64,000 nt of DNA, from NCBI GenBank assembly GCA_937904325.1, contig CALGTK010000376.1, positions 1-64,000 on the forward strand, written 5' to 3'. This DNA is from an uncultured Planctomyces sp. Lineage in GTDB: Bacteria > Planctomycetota > Planctomycetia > Planctomycetales > Planctomycetaceae. A program made the position numbers and the translations under genes. Numbering within the stretch: the first letter of the stretch is position 1; each line of letters begins with the position of its first letter. Below the pieces are notes generated by a model. It saw only the letters and a program-made list of their open reading frames with translations. It searched no databases and was not told the DNA's origin. Positions 28,199-37,593 of this stretch are shown in pieces.

Positions 28199-28897
28199 AT
28201 GTTTGATGTGATCTTGCTGGTCGTTTGGGGAATCGTTACCTGGTGCGTCGCCGGCGAAGGCGGCTTCGGCGCAGCGGTCAGTTGCCTCGTGATCATCATC
28301 TCGGGGCTACTGGCGATGAATTTTTTCGAACCATTCGCCGCATTCGCCCAAAGCAACCTGATCAGTGACGGAGCCTGGTCATACCGTTGGGACGTGATCA
28401 TGCTCGTCGGTCTGTTTGGCGGCCTTGTTTTCGGATTACGAGCGTTAATGGAAAAGCTCTCGCCGCGTTACATCGAAATGAACGGCCTTACACACGACAT
28501 CGGCCGTTGGAGTTCTGGGCTCATCGCTGGTTACGTAACGATGGCATTTTTACTGACGGCACTGCACACCGCGCCGTTGCAACGAAACTTTATGGAGTTT
28601 CGACCTGAGCGTGCCAACCTCTTCGGAATCATCGCCCCGGACCGTCAATGGCTTGGATTCACGCAGTACGCCAGCGAAAGCCTGTTCGCATCGGGTCGGA
28701 TTTTTGATGGCCCCGTTTCCGATTTCATCGATGACCAGGCAGACGATAATCGAAACACCATCTGGCCATCTTTCCCGATCCGATACGCAAGTCGACGAGA
28801 GAAGTTTGAAACTGGCGGTTTGATCGCAGTTCCAACCGTCGCGCCAGCAGGGTCCACAACTCGACAAGGTTCTGGATCAGGCGCTGCTGGCTTCTGA
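28199..28897 (+). CDS. CvpA-like integral membrane protein
   Basis: A 232-residue membrane protein with four predicted spans in the first 125 residues: MFDVILLVVWGIVTWCVAGE, a GAAVSCLVIIISGLLAMNFF segment, MLVGLFGGLVFGLRALM and SGLIAGYVTMAFLLTALHTAP. The pattern and the FDV/DIG-type polar residues resemble CvpA/colicin V production proteins. The C-terminal 100 residues are soluble and contain YASRREKFE. CvpA homologues affect envelope integrity in other bacteria; a specific role here is unknown. It starts 95 bases after the 188-residue hypothetical gene and precedes the dead M24 peptidase. Confidence 0.75.
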   Translation: MFDVILLVVWGIVTWCVAGEGGFGAAVSCLVIIISGLLAMNFFEPFAAFAQSNLISDGAWSYRWDVIMLVGLFGGLVFGLRALMEKLSPRYIEMNGLTHDIGRWSSGLIAGYVTMAFLLTALHTAPLQRNFMEFRPERANLFGIIAPDRQWLGFTQYASESLFASGRIFDGPVSDFIDDQADDNRNTIWPSFPIRYASRREKFETGGLIAVPTVAPAGSTTRQGSGSGAAGF

Positions 28898-28958
28898 TGG
28901 CTCATCACTTATTAGCTTCGAAGATTCTGGTATCGCAATACGCACCAGCAGTTACGGA

Positions 28959-29902
28959 ATGATTGCGATGTTTGATCCAGGAAGGATTCAGGCAGCCCTC
29001 GCCGAACTGAACGTTGATGCCTGGCTGCTTTGTGATTTTCGAGGAAGCAATATCTTCGCGCGACAGGTGCTTTAATTGCCCGACGAGCAAATGGTTTCGC
29101 GCCGCTGCTTCTACGTCATCCCACGTGAAGGTACGCCACACATACTTGTCCATCGTATTGAGTCGGACGTGTTTGATCACCTGCCCGGCAACAAGACGAT
29201 CTATTTGAAGTGGCAGCAACTGGAAGCCGGTATCGAAGCACTGACGAACGGCCACTCGCGCATTGCGATGGAGTACTCGCCACGAAAATCCAACCCGTAC
29301 ATTGCGAAAGTCGACGCTGGCACAATCGAGCTCGTCCGCAGTTTCGGACCGGAAATCGTACCTTCAAGTGACCTGATTCAGTCGTTCGAGGCCACCTGGG
29401 ACGATGAGCAGTGACAAATGCACCTCGAAGCAGCCACACACACAAACGCGGCTTTCACTACCGCCTGGACATTGATCGCGGAGCAGGTCCGAGCGAATGG
29501 CTCTGTTGAAGAAACCTGCGTTCGCGACGTCATCATGGACCACTTCACGAAGAACAAGATGACGACTTACCACCCGCCAATCGTCGGCGTGGGACCACAC
29601 AGCGGTAACCCTCATTACAAAACTGGTACGGGCGAGAAACATTGATCCACGAAGGTGACTTTGTGCTTGTCGATCTGTGGGCGAAGATGGATCGACCCCG
29701 TGCCAACATGGACAACCTGGAAACTCGCGAAGACCGACTCGTAATGAAGCAAACCTGCTTCTCTATCGAGCCGGGCATCTACCAGTCTGAATTCGGCGTC
29801 CGTAGCGAAGTTGATGTTTACGTCGACGCAGAAGGCCAGGTTCACGTTACCGGGGGAGAGCTACAGACCGAAATTGTTCGCATTCTTTCGGACTTCGTCT
29901 GA
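28959..29902 (+). pseudogene. Inactivated M24 (Xaa-Pro) aminopeptidase gene
   Basis: The reading starts MIAMFDPGRIQAAL and shows M24 peptidase character throughout, but it carries four lesions. An in-frame TAA interrupts it at 29073-29075. An in-frame TGA at 29412-29414 stands where DDEQWQMHLEAA would be expected. A frame change occurs near 29640, between GTGEKH and IHEGDFVLVDLWAKMD. An internal deletion joins KMDRPRA directly to NMDNLETRED, losing roughly 80 residues that should hold metal ligands. The C-terminal CFSIEPGIY and FGVRSEVDVYV remain. The family would remove N-terminal residues before proline; this copy cannot work. Confidence 0.9.
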
Positions 29903-30509
29903 CCCCGTTTTGGCACACCGATCTTCGGTCGCGATGTATCGACCATGACGGCAGCGATACATTGTAACGGCTGTAACCTGGACCTCATAAATTTGTCCAG
30001 TCAGGAAGCAAAGAGAAGCAATTCCGGTTGGTTAATCTGGCGATATCTGGTGGTGTGGGAGCAACAGTCAACACTGGTTTTCGAGCTGGTGTTTGTCGAT
30101 TGTTCCAGTTGATTCGATCACAGAATGTCGCGTTCTCTGACATGTTTCGGAAGCCCTTTCCGTGCAGCCTGTTTCGAATCGGCATCCTGAAGTGAGCCCG
30201 GCCGCGTATCGGCCACTCACGTTTGACAGGCACCAGTGAGTATTCCCTGCCGTGACCTTGTCACTGAATTCGAGCAGTCAGGCAACGATCATTGCCACCT
30301 TCCGAGACTTACCCGCTTTGTTTCACTGCCCTACTGGATGAACCCACTCGCTTAACAGTTCGGCCAGGCAAACGCACCTTCCCGCGGTTCGTCAATAGGT
30401 ATCTCAACCAAACTGGCACGCAAGCCACAAAGTTGTAGATGCTTTGCTGTCGAGGAAGGCCAAGACATCTTCTGATGATTGCCACATTTCCAGACCTGGA
30501 GGAGTAGCC
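29903..30509. other. Intergenic region with no recognised gene
   Basis: About 600 bases between the M24 pseudogene and the repeat protein. A minus-strand frame at 29985-30233 has no recognisable family. A weak hairpin (GTGAG...CTCAC enclosing GGCCG...CGGCC) lies near 30190-30220 without a T-run. Only the Shine-Dalgarno at the right end is clearly functional. Confidence 0.4.
30498..30504 (+). promoter_or_regulatory. Strong ribosome binding site fixing a TTG start
   Basis: GGAGGAG ends five bases before TTG at 30510. It is the best Shine-Dalgarno noticed in the window and decides the start of the repeat protein. The frame stays open upstream to 30444, but those codons would put non-hydrophobic sequence in front and have no comparable ribosome site. 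Confidence 0.75.
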
Positions 30510-31865
30510 TTGTTAATTTCAGGCCACGATCAATCGTCGGCGACAAACGACTCTGTCGCCAGCCCTGCGTTCCGATGGAGCATGCTCTTTGTCGGCCTCG
30601 CCACCGGATTCTTAGGCATGGACATCATGGTACGACGGCCCATGATGCGAGAACTTGCCTCAGTCCGAACCGAACTCTCGTCCGTCGAACGTGATATGGA
30701 AGAACTCGTCGGAGTTCGCAACCAGGTCTGGGAAACAAACAACCTGCTCACCAGCCTGAAATCGCAGTACCGACAACTCGAAGACGCTCGAGTCAGCATG
30801 AGTGCTATCGCTCAGCTTCGGACAGAAATCGAAGACGAAGCTGGCCACACAACGGCAGCTTTTTCAAAGCTTGACCGCCTTGTCGGTCTGCAAAACGCAG
30901 TGCTAAGAAACTCTGACAATGTTGAGTCGGCTGAAGTCAGTCTCGACCGCATGGTTGCTATGCAGGGACACCTTGTTGAATCCGGTGAAAATACCGGCAA
31001 CGCCATATCTGCGATCAATCAGTTAGTCAAAGTCCGAAACGCTGCTGAAGTCGAAGTTGCAAACATCGACAGCGCTTACGATGCCGTTCAGAAATTCGGC
31101 GAACTGAAGAATCAGATCATGACCAACGGCGAAGGTCTTGACATTGCTCAGGAACACGTCGCCGCTTTGGCCGCGATCAAGAATGACGTTTTCAACGAGT
31201 CAAACGATGTCGCCGCCGCTCACGAAGCAGCTCGCAACATGATCGCCCTGAAGAGCGACATCAATGAAAAGTCAGAAGGTCTGGAAACAGCCAAGCAGAA
31301 TGCTGAAGAGCTCTTCACACTGAAAGACGCTGTTGTTTCCCAAGGTGGTAATACTGAATCCGCCTTCGCCAATACCGAACGACTCTTCACTCTGCGTGAC
31401 GCGCTGATCGCCGAAACCGATCTGGATTCCGCCGAAGGAAACCTGAATCAGCTCGTCGAAATTCAGGACACGCTGAATCGGCAGACTGCTGAAGTTGCCG
31501 ACGCTGTCGACACTCTGGAAGTTCTGACGGACCTCAATGACGAATTGCAGACGCAAGTCATTACGATCGACGGCATGCGAAAAAGCCTGCTGGATGTCGT
31601 GCTGATGGAATCAACCGTTCGCAAAGTGGCTGGCATTCTTGAGCCACTGGCCGAACTCAGCAATCTGCGGCGTCTAAGCAGTGCAGACATGCGAGAAGCC
31701 GCTCGGGTGATCATGGATCAGCGAACTTCGCGAGTCGCCTCTCGCCCTGCTGATTCAGCATCTAAATCTGCTCCGAAGCTGAAGCTCAACGACGTCGAAC
31801 TCTTCACCGACGAGTTGCCAAAGGACATCTTCGTTCCGCTGCCGAAAGACCTCGACATCGACTAA
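30510..31865 (+). CDS. Single-span membrane protein with eleven 24-residue helical repeats
   Basis: A 451-residue protein. One transmembrane segment (WSMLFVGLATGFLGMDIMV, about residues 22-40) anchors it. A helical linker follows, and then roughly eleven consecutive repeats of 24 residues run from nucleotide 30798 to about 31577, one being 23 long. The repeat pattern is hydrophobic pairs at positions 4-5 and 7, a polar centre, and an almost constant Ala near position 21. Examples are LDRLVGLQNAV, INQLVKVRNAA, AEELFTLKDAV and LNQLVEIQDTL at successive starts. The C-terminal 95 residues hold another helix and a basic/Ser-rich tail. I infer a rod-like periplasmic or cytoplasmic structure; no known family is recognised. 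Confidence 0.85.
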   Translation: MLISGHDQSSATNDSVASPAFRWSMLFVGLATGFLGMDIMVRRPMMRELASVRTELSSVERDMEELVGVRNQVWETNNLLTSLKSQYRQLEDARVSMSAIAQLRTEIEDEAGHTTAAFSKLDRLVGLQNAVLRNSDNVESAEVSLDRMVAMQGHLVESGENTGNAISAINQLVKVRNAAEVEVANIDSAYDAVQKFGELKNQIMTNGEGLDIAQEHVAALAAIKNDVFNESNDVAAAHEAARNMIALKSDINEKSEGLETAKQNAEELFTLKDAVVSQGGNTESAFANTERLFTLRDALIAETDLDSAEGNLNQLVEIQDTLNRQTAEVADAVDTLEVLTDLNDELQTQVITIDGMRKSLLDVVLMESTVRKVAGILEPLAELSNLRRLSSADMREAARVIMDQRTSRVASRPADSASKSAPKLKLNDVELFTDELPKDIFVPLPKDLDID

Positions 31866-32325
31866 GTGATTGACATCATCGTGTAACTGTTTCAGAGCCC
31901 TGTCCGGTCGATCGAATCTACTCAACATACTACTCCTTGATTGACCACAACTCCCACATCTAAGATTGACCACCCGATACGCTGACCTTGATCGACCCGC
32001 ACCGAACGACAGGATCACCGGACAGGGAACTCTGAAAATCGAATGCCTTTGTCTCCAGGCAGGAACCAACGGCGAGTCACGGTAGACCGTGACTCGCCGT
32101 TTTCCGTTTTGCCAGCATTTTCTCCACCAACCTTTTTTTAATCGCGGAGTCAGCCACGAGGAAAAGACGCTGAGTTGCTCTCCCACATCCTCTTCGTTTT
32201 CGACACTGTGACGTCTGAGTTGCAAGTCAGGAATCTCTCCACTACCAAACTCGCCAACCCTCGAACCATACTCTAGAATCTCGCAAACTCACTCAACAAT
32301 TCGCCCCTCGCACTCAGTAATCCCT
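31866..32325. other. Intergenic region containing a terminator
   Basis: About 460 bases between the repeat protein and the LutA-like gene. The only clear element is the hairpin at 32068-32106, listed separately. Nothing else gene-like was seen. Confidence 0.45.
32068..32106 (+). terminator. Rho-independent terminator
   Basis: GGCGAGTCACGG (32071-32082) pairs perfectly with CCGTGACTCGCC (32087-32098) around TAGA, extended by three flanking pairs, and is followed by TTTTCCGTTTT. It lies about 200 bases after the repeat-protein stop and is the likely end of that transcript. Confidence 0.8.
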
Positions 32326-33069
32326 ATGCAAGTCGCACTTTTCGTCCCCTGCTACATCGATCAGCTCTACCCAAAAGTCGGTCTGGCCACGGTCGACCTT
32401 TTGGAGCGTTTCGGCTGCGACGTCGTCGTGCCGACCGAGCAAACCTGTTGCGGTCAGCCAATGGCCAACACGGGCCTGACCGAGCAGACTCGCCCGCTGG
32501 CCGAGAAGTTTTTCGACGACTTCGCCGAGTACGAATACGTCGTCTGCCCATCGGGAAGCTGCACGGCGATGGTGACTCATCATTACGAGGAGTATCTGGA
32601 CGGTCGCGAGGGCTTCGAGGCACTCAAGAAAAAGACATTCGAGCTGACAGAATTCCTTGTCGACATTCTGAAAATCAACAAAATCGAAGGCAGCTTTCCG
32701 CACAAAGTCGGCCTGCACCAAAGCTGCCACGGCCTACGTGAACTCCGTTTGGGAAGCTCGTCAGAACTCGTCGGTCTGACGTTTAATAAAGCGCGTTTAC
32801 TGTTGGAATCTCTGGACGGCATTCAGATCAGTGAACTCACACGCCCCGACGAATGCTGCGGCTTCGGCGGTACATTCGCCATCGGTGAAGAGGCCGTCTC
32901 GGTGATGATGGGCCAGGACCGAATCGCTGATCACGAATCAGCCGGGACCGAAATCCTCACTGCCAACGACATGTCCTGCCTCATGCACATGGATGGTCTG
33001 ATCCGCCGGGAAAAGAAGCCCATCCGAGTCATGCACCTTGCCGAAATACTCAACGAAGCTATCGCATAA
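32326..33069 (+). CDS. lutA: LutA-like cysteine-rich (CCG) iron-sulfur protein
   Basis: A 247-residue cytoplasmic protein with two cysteine-rich CCG domains. The first has FVPCYIDQ, TCCGQP and CPSGSC; the second has HQSCHG, DECCGFGGTF and MSCLMH. This matches LutA/YkgE, one subunit of the LutABC lactate-utilization complex that passes electrons from lactate. The length is as expected for LutA. lutB and lutC are not next to it; the following DNA is a decayed unrelated gene. The complex would have to be encoded elsewhere, or the protein acts with another partner. Confidence 0.88.
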   Translation: MQVALFVPCYIDQLYPKVGLATVDLLERFGCDVVVPTEQTCCGQPMANTGLTEQTRPLAEKFFDDFAEYEYVVCPSGSCTAMVTHHYEEYLDGREGFEALKKKTFELTEFLVDILKINKIEGSFPHKVGLHQSCHGLRELRLGSSSELVGLTFNKARLLLESLDGIQISELTRPDECCGFGGTFAIGEEAVSVMMGQDRIADHESAGTEILTANDMSCLMHMDGLIRREKKPIRVMHLAEILNEAIA

Positions 33070-33099
33070 ACCTCTGAATCGGACCGAAACCACGACGCA

Positions 33100-33665
33100 T
33101 TAGTTGGTGATGCCGTACTTGCTTCCAGGATACCGCACGAGAGATTTGCTTTTCTCGTCCGGAAACGATCGACTATAAACAAGGATTTCCGCGATATTGC
33201 CGCTCAAGCAAGATCGTTGGCGGTAAGTGCATCCGATGAATGGGTGTTTGAGCGGTGACACGCGAACGCTGATCCATGAAGTCTTCGCAGGACAACTCGG
33301 CCATCGCGGTCCAACGGTCGGCGTCGACGAGTGTTTTCTTCAGCCAGTTCGTTACCGGATTGATTTCAGTCAGCGAGGAGCAAAGCGCATCCTTCGGAGG
33401 CATTTCACCTGAGTCGATCTTGTGAAACAGTTTCAATCATCGACTGAACGAGTCTCGCTACTCCGCAGACAGATTGACGGGCGGAAGCCAGCCTCGGCAT
33501 TATCAGCTCCGTGACATTCGTGGCAATGCTTCTGCAGAAAACTGCGGACATTGTTGGTGGATAACGTTCCAGCTTTCGACTGCTCAGCTGCCGTGATCGT
33601 TTGATGAGCTGACCAGAATGACCAGTACAAAATGAATAGTGATAATGAAAATTAGACATGATCGG
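33100..33665 (-). pseudogene. Decayed planctomycete cytochrome-domain (PSCyt1) / LamG-type gene
   Basis: Minus-strand fragments in different frames read in order. First come a hydrophobic signal-like start (IIITIHFVLVILVSS) and the PSCyt1 haem motif SFLQKHCHECHGADNAEAGF. The next frame gives KLFHKIDSGEMPPKDAL and NWLKKTLVDAD. Last is a LamG-type C-terminus, LSGNIAEILVYSRSF, PDEKSKSLVRY and KYGITN, ending at a TAA at 33100-33102. The central part of the gene (DUF1592-type domains or others) is missing, and several frame changes separate the pieces. It is a deletion-fused remnant of an exported planctomycete gene. Confidence 0.75.
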
Positions 33666-33814
33666 AAGTAGCCGCGGGCGTTTCACTGATGCATGCGTCT
33701 GTGAAGATCGTCGGCTTGATCAAGATTGCGTCCTGCGAGCGTGCAAGCATCCTTGTACTTTGTAATTCTCACTCTTCATTTTGTGGTTCGCATATCTCCC
33801 GCATCAAATCAAAC

Positions 33815-33849
33815 AGCCAGCCGCAACACGGGTTGCGGCTGGCTTATTT
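33815..33849 (-). terminator. Terminator after the DUF3500 gene
   Basis: AGCCAGCCGCAAC (33815-33827) pairs with GTTGCGGCTGGCT (33832-33844) around a 4-base loop. On the minus strand it is followed by TGTTTGATTT and lies 18 bases after the DUF3500 stop. On the plus strand TTATTT follows, so it may be bidirectional. Confidence 0.75.
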
Positions 33850-33861
33850 CTTAACCTCACG

Positions 33862-34932
33862 TTACGCAACCTTCGCGATGTTAACGAAGCAGTGAACGTG
33901 CGGGATCACTCGGTAGTTCCAGACAAAACCCGGGCCTTCAAGCCGCCAGAAGTGCCACGGCTCACCCTTTTGAGGTCGGTCCTTGTCGGCGTAGAAGGCG
34001 AGATGCATTTCTTCCATGCCGCCGTTTGCCTTGACGATATCCATGACCTCATCAGCGTCCTCTTTCCGGTAAGGAGAAAGGATGTCTCGCATGACAAGTT
34101 GAACCAGCTCCTGCTGATCTTTGCTGAGGTCACCGATGTCAATGCCCGGTCGAGCCTGGCCACCTTTCCGAAATTTGATCGAGCCAGCTCGTTCACCAGG
34201 CGTGCCACCGGCGACAGCCTGCTTCCGCTGCTTTTCGTCGAGTGCTTCAAAGACAGCCATGGCACGTTTCGTCTGATAGTTGAAAACATTGTCTTCACTG
34301 TAGCCATGATCGAGATGACCGTAGTACATCGGCCCGCCAAACGCTGCCCCCGGCTGGCTGTTACCATCGCAGCGGAGAGTCAGGTGGTGGCCCGTAAACA
34401 GCCAGGCAAACTGACCGTCGCCCGATGGGTCACCAAAAATATGACTTCCGCATCGTTCGAACGCGCCGCTGTCGTCCCAGCTGCCGTCCTTGCTGATTCG
34501 ACGATAGCCTTCGTCGTCGGCGAGGATCGACCTCAGAATTTGATGAACCAACTCCTGTTGAGGCTTCGTGTACTGCTCGTCAATCCGCTGCTTGTTGAAC
34601 GGGGCATTGTACATTCCATATCGTGCGGGAGCTTTGCCTTCGCCGGACCCGTGATTCCAGGGCAGCACGAGCTTCGACTTCTGAGCGTCCGACAACGTGC
34701 TGTTCAGTTCCTTGATCAATGCCTCTGCCGGCTTCGGAGTAGCCTTGGCAGTCGACTCATCCGCACACGCCCTGCCGGCCAATAGACTGACAGCTCCTAC
34801 TCCCGCTGCAGTTCCAGCGACCGTCTTCAGAAAGCTGCGCCGATCCCAGTCGCTCGGAATAGTCGGGACAGACAGCTCAAATGGGGTTACACAGTCGTGG
34901 TCAAGCGGTCGAAAATCTTCGTTCTTACACAT
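33862..34932 (-). CDS. Tat-exported DUF3500 protein
   Basis: A 356-residue protein. I chose ATG 34932 (MCKNEDFRPLDHD) because GGAGA lies 7 bases upstream; the frame stays open to 35001 but without family character. The DRRSFLKTVAGTAAGVGAV stretch is a clear twin-arginine signal. The mature part matches DUF3500 proteins, with LPWNHGSGEGKAPARYGMY, FGGPMYYGH and a GEPWHFWRLEGPGFVW end. In this family conserved His, Asp and Trp residues suggest an enzyme, but no reaction is known. It is divergent from the double hydrolase gene and has its own terminator. Confidence 0.82.
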   Translation of the reverse strand: MCKNEDFRPLDHDCVTPFELSVPTIPSDWDRRSFLKTVAGTAAGVGAVSLLAGRACADESTAKATPKPAEALIKELNSTLSDAQKSKLVLPWNHGSGEGKAPARYGMYNAPFNKQRIDEQYTKPQQELVHQILRSILADDEGYRRISKDGSWDDSGAFERCGSHIFGDPSGDGQFAWLFTGHHLTLRCDGNSQPGAAFGGPMYYGHLDHGYSEDNVFNYQTKRAMAVFEALDEKQRKQAVAGGTPGERAGSIKFRKGGQARPGIDIGDLSKDQQELVQLVMRDILSPYRKEDADEVMDIVKANGGMEEMHLAFYADKDRPQKGEPWHFWRLEGPGFVWNYRVIPHVHCFVNIAKVA

Positions 34933-35155
34933 AATCTTCTCCAGAGGCCGCAAGGAGCGAGTTTGTTTCTTTATTTCATGCCGTGGCAGCCACGCTGCCA
35001 TTCAGCAGGAAAACTTTCAGTGATGACCATCTTCACATGCCAGACGGCTGCAATTCAAGGAACCTGACGTTCCACCTTACGGATACGAAATTCACTACAG
35101 TCAGCATTCTTCATGCAGTTGACTGATCAGCGCCGTCCGAAAACGGAAACATAAC

Positions 35156-37570
35156 ATGAGCATCCTCTATCGAAGCCTGCTTATCGCACTATTTATGCCA
35201 GCCGTCGCTCGTGGCAGCGACACAAAACTACCTGGTACCGGAGTTCTCAAGTGGTCAGAAGATGAACTCCCGGATCGATTAATGGATGGCGCTCATCGAT
35301 TCGTAGAACGAAAGATTGCGGACGCCTCGAAAACGCGGAAACGGTATTGGCCACAAAAACACGACACAGCAGACAAGCAGGCGGCACTACTTCGAGCGAA
35401 TCGTGAGGAACTGCGAACGATCATTGGAGCAGTCGACGAACGGTTGCCACCTCGAATTGAATTCTTCGGCACTTCGTCCGAGCAGGTCGTCGTACATAGG
35501 GGCGACGGATTTCGGGTCACGCAGGTTCGTTGGCCGGTGATCGAAGGAGTGTGGGGCGAAGGGCTGCTTGTTTCACCGGACAAGAAGGCAGTCGCCGCCG
35601 CGATTGTGATCCCCGACGCCGATCAAACACCCGAGCAATTGCTGGGTATGGCCGAGGGTGTTCCCGACGAATCGCAGATTGCCAGGCGGTTGATAGCGAA
35701 CAAGGTCGAAGTACTCATACCGACGCTGGTGAATCGGCAGAAGCTTGTGACCGAGGACGCTCGACTGAAACGGTCCGACCAGACACAACGCGAGTGGCTG
35801 TACCGCCAGGCATTCCACATGGGTCGGCACATTATCGGCTACGAAGTGCAGAAAATCCTGGCCGCGGTCGACTGCCTGGAAGTCCGACACGAACAGGTAC
35901 CTCCCGCCCAAATTCTCCGCCAGTCTGGCGAAATCTCGAGACGACCAGATGAGCCTTTCCAGTCAGCGTATGGGCCAGTGCCTGCGGTGCAAAACATAAA
36001 TCGGCAAGAACCAATTGGTGTTGCCGGGTACGGAGAGGGAGCGTTAATCGCGTTCTACGCCGCCGCAATTGATACGCGGATTAATGCTGTATTGGTCAGC
36101 GGATACTTTGATTCACGGGAAAACGTCTGGGCGGAACCGATTTATCGCAATGTGTGGAGCCTTCTCAAACGATTCGGCGACGCCGAAATTGCATCGCTGA
36201 TTATGCCCCGAAATTTGATCATCGAGCATAGCGAGGCACCAACGATGGTTGGTCACAAAGGCGACTCGAAAACGCCGGACTTTGCACGAGTACAACGCGA
36301 GTTCTCCCGAATTCACGGGTCTGCGAAGGGCCATCGTCCGGTTTTCGTCCGGGACAGCAATGAAGCACCTGTTACTGCGTATTCCGAACAGGCGGCGCAT
36401 TCTTTTCTGTCCGCACTTGGAGTGGACGCTACCGCGAAGCCTGTCTCGCGGATGGACGACAACCGTCATGCCTTCAACTCTGATGAACGAAACCAGCGAG
36501 CCCTTCAACAAATCGAGAATCACGTTCAGGGGCTCGTGCGGAAATCGGAACATGTCCGCGACAAATTCATGCTTCAAAACTTGATGCCCGAACTCAACAA
36601 CAACCGCTGGAGCACCGAGAAGCAACATCCAACTCACGATTCTAAAAATTTTATTGAGGGAGCGAAGGAGTTTCGGAGAAAGTTTAACGAAGAAGGCATG
36701 GGACGATTTGACGAAGAATTGCTTCCGTTCAACGCTCGCTCCCGGATGTTCAAGGAAACGGACAACTGGATCGCGTACGACATCGTCCTGGACGTTTACG
36801 ACGATTTAATCGCGTGGGGTGTGCTCGTCCTGCCGAAAGACATGAAGCCCGGCGAAAAGCGTCCGGTCATCGTGTGCCAGCACGGTCGCAACGGAGTGCC
36901 TCGCGATACGCTCGATAACAACAGGACTGCCTACAACGACTTCGCTGCCAAATTGGCCGATCGCGGATTCATCACATTCGCACCGCACAATCTTTATCGG
37001 GGCGAAGATCGATATCGCTGGCTCGATCGCAAAGCCAACACGATCGGCTGCACTTTATTCTCGTTCATCGTTGCGCAGCACGACCAGACTCTACGCTGGC
37101 TGGATGCTCAACCGTTCGTCGACGGAGACCGCATCGCCTTTTACGGACTGAGCTATGGCGGAGAAACGGCCGTACGAGTGCCAGCGATCCTTGAAAAGTA
37201 TTGCCTGTCGATCTGCTCGGGCGACTTCAATCAGTGGACCCGAAAAATTGCCGCGACGGATCAGTCTTTCAGCTTTATGCAAACGATCGAGTGGGAGATG
37301 CCTTACTGGAATCTCGGCCACACCTTCGACTACGCCGAGATGACTTACCTGATGCTGCCGCGTCCGTTCATGGTCGAACGCGGGCATCATGACCGGGTCG
37401 GCCGAGATCGCTGGGTCGCTCACGAATTTGCCAAAGTCCGCTGGCTGTACGCGCAATTCGGACTCGCCGATCAACTCGACATCGAATACTTCCAGGGTGG
37501 GCACAGCATTAACGGCGAAGCATCGTTCAAGTTTCTGCACAAGCATCTGAACTGGGCCACGCCAGAGTAG
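35156..37570 (+). CDS. Exported double alpha/beta-hydrolase, first domain degenerate
   Basis: An 804-residue exported protein with a short signal peptide (1-20). It holds two alpha/beta-hydrolase domains in tandem. In the C-terminal one (about residues 565-800) the nucleophile elbow GLSYGG is intact near residue 665 (Ser), with IVCQHGRNG as the oxyanion region and VERGHHDRVG and FQGGHSING as acid and His candidates. This is like acetyl-xylan-esterase/DLH-type hydrolases. In the first domain (about 120-400) the equivalent elbow reads GYGEGA near residue 290, so the serine is replaced by glycine and the domain is probably inactive. The likely job is ester cleavage on carbohydrates or peptides outside the cytoplasm. 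Confidence 0.83.
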   Translation: MSILYRSLLIALFMPAVARGSDTKLPGTGVLKWSEDELPDRLMDGAHRFVERKIADASKTRKRYWPQKHDTADKQAALLRANREELRTIIGAVDERLPPRIEFFGTSSEQVVVHRGDGFRVTQVRWPVIEGVWGEGLLVSPDKKAVAAAIVIPDADQTPEQLLGMAEGVPDESQIARRLIANKVEVLIPTLVNRQKLVTEDARLKRSDQTQREWLYRQAFHMGRHIIGYEVQKILAAVDCLEVRHEQVPPAQILRQSGEISRRPDEPFQSAYGPVPAVQNINRQEPIGVAGYGEGALIAFYAAAIDTRINAVLVSGYFDSRENVWAEPIYRNVWSLLKRFGDAEIASLIMPRNLIIEHSEAPTMVGHKGDSKTPDFARVQREFSRIHGSAKGHRPVFVRDSNEAPVTAYSEQAAHSFLSALGVDATAKPVSRMDDNRHAFNSDERNQRALQQIENHVQGLVRKSEHVRDKFMLQNLMPELNNNRWSTEKQHPTHDSKNFIEGAKEFRRKFNEEGMGRFDEELLPFNARSRMFKETDNWIAYDIVLDVYDDLIAWGVLVLPKDMKPGEKRPVIVCQHGRNGVPRDTLDNNRTAYNDFAAKLADRGFITFAPHNLYRGEDRYRWLDRKANTIGCTLFSFIVAQHDQTLRWLDAQPFVDGDRIAFYGLSYGGETAVRVPAILEKYCLSICSGDFNQWTRKIAATDQSFSFMQTIEWEMPYWNLGHTFDYAEMTYLMLPRPFMVERGHHDRVGRDRWVAHEFAKVRWLYAQFGLADQLDIEYFQGGHSINGEASFKFLHKHLNWATPE

Positions 37571-37593
37571 CCGTTTGACACACCCCTATGTGT

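Noticed and set aside
29412..29414. In-frame TGA in the M24 gene as possible selenocysteine or readthrough
   Set aside because: The position is expected to be Trp and there is a TAA, a frameshift and a deletion in the same gene, so decay explains it better.
30190..30220. Imperfect hairpin in the gene-free region after the M24 remnant
   Set aside because: Short stems with a bulge and no T-run; not enough for a terminator or RNA gene.
29985..30233. 82-codon minus-strand frame in a gene-free region
   Set aside because: No ribosome site, signal peptide or recognisable motif; very basic composition typical of chance frames.
33781..34785. Open frame of 334 codons on the plus strand
   Set aside because: Antisense to the Tat-exported DUF3500 gene, which has a signal, ribosome site and family motifs.
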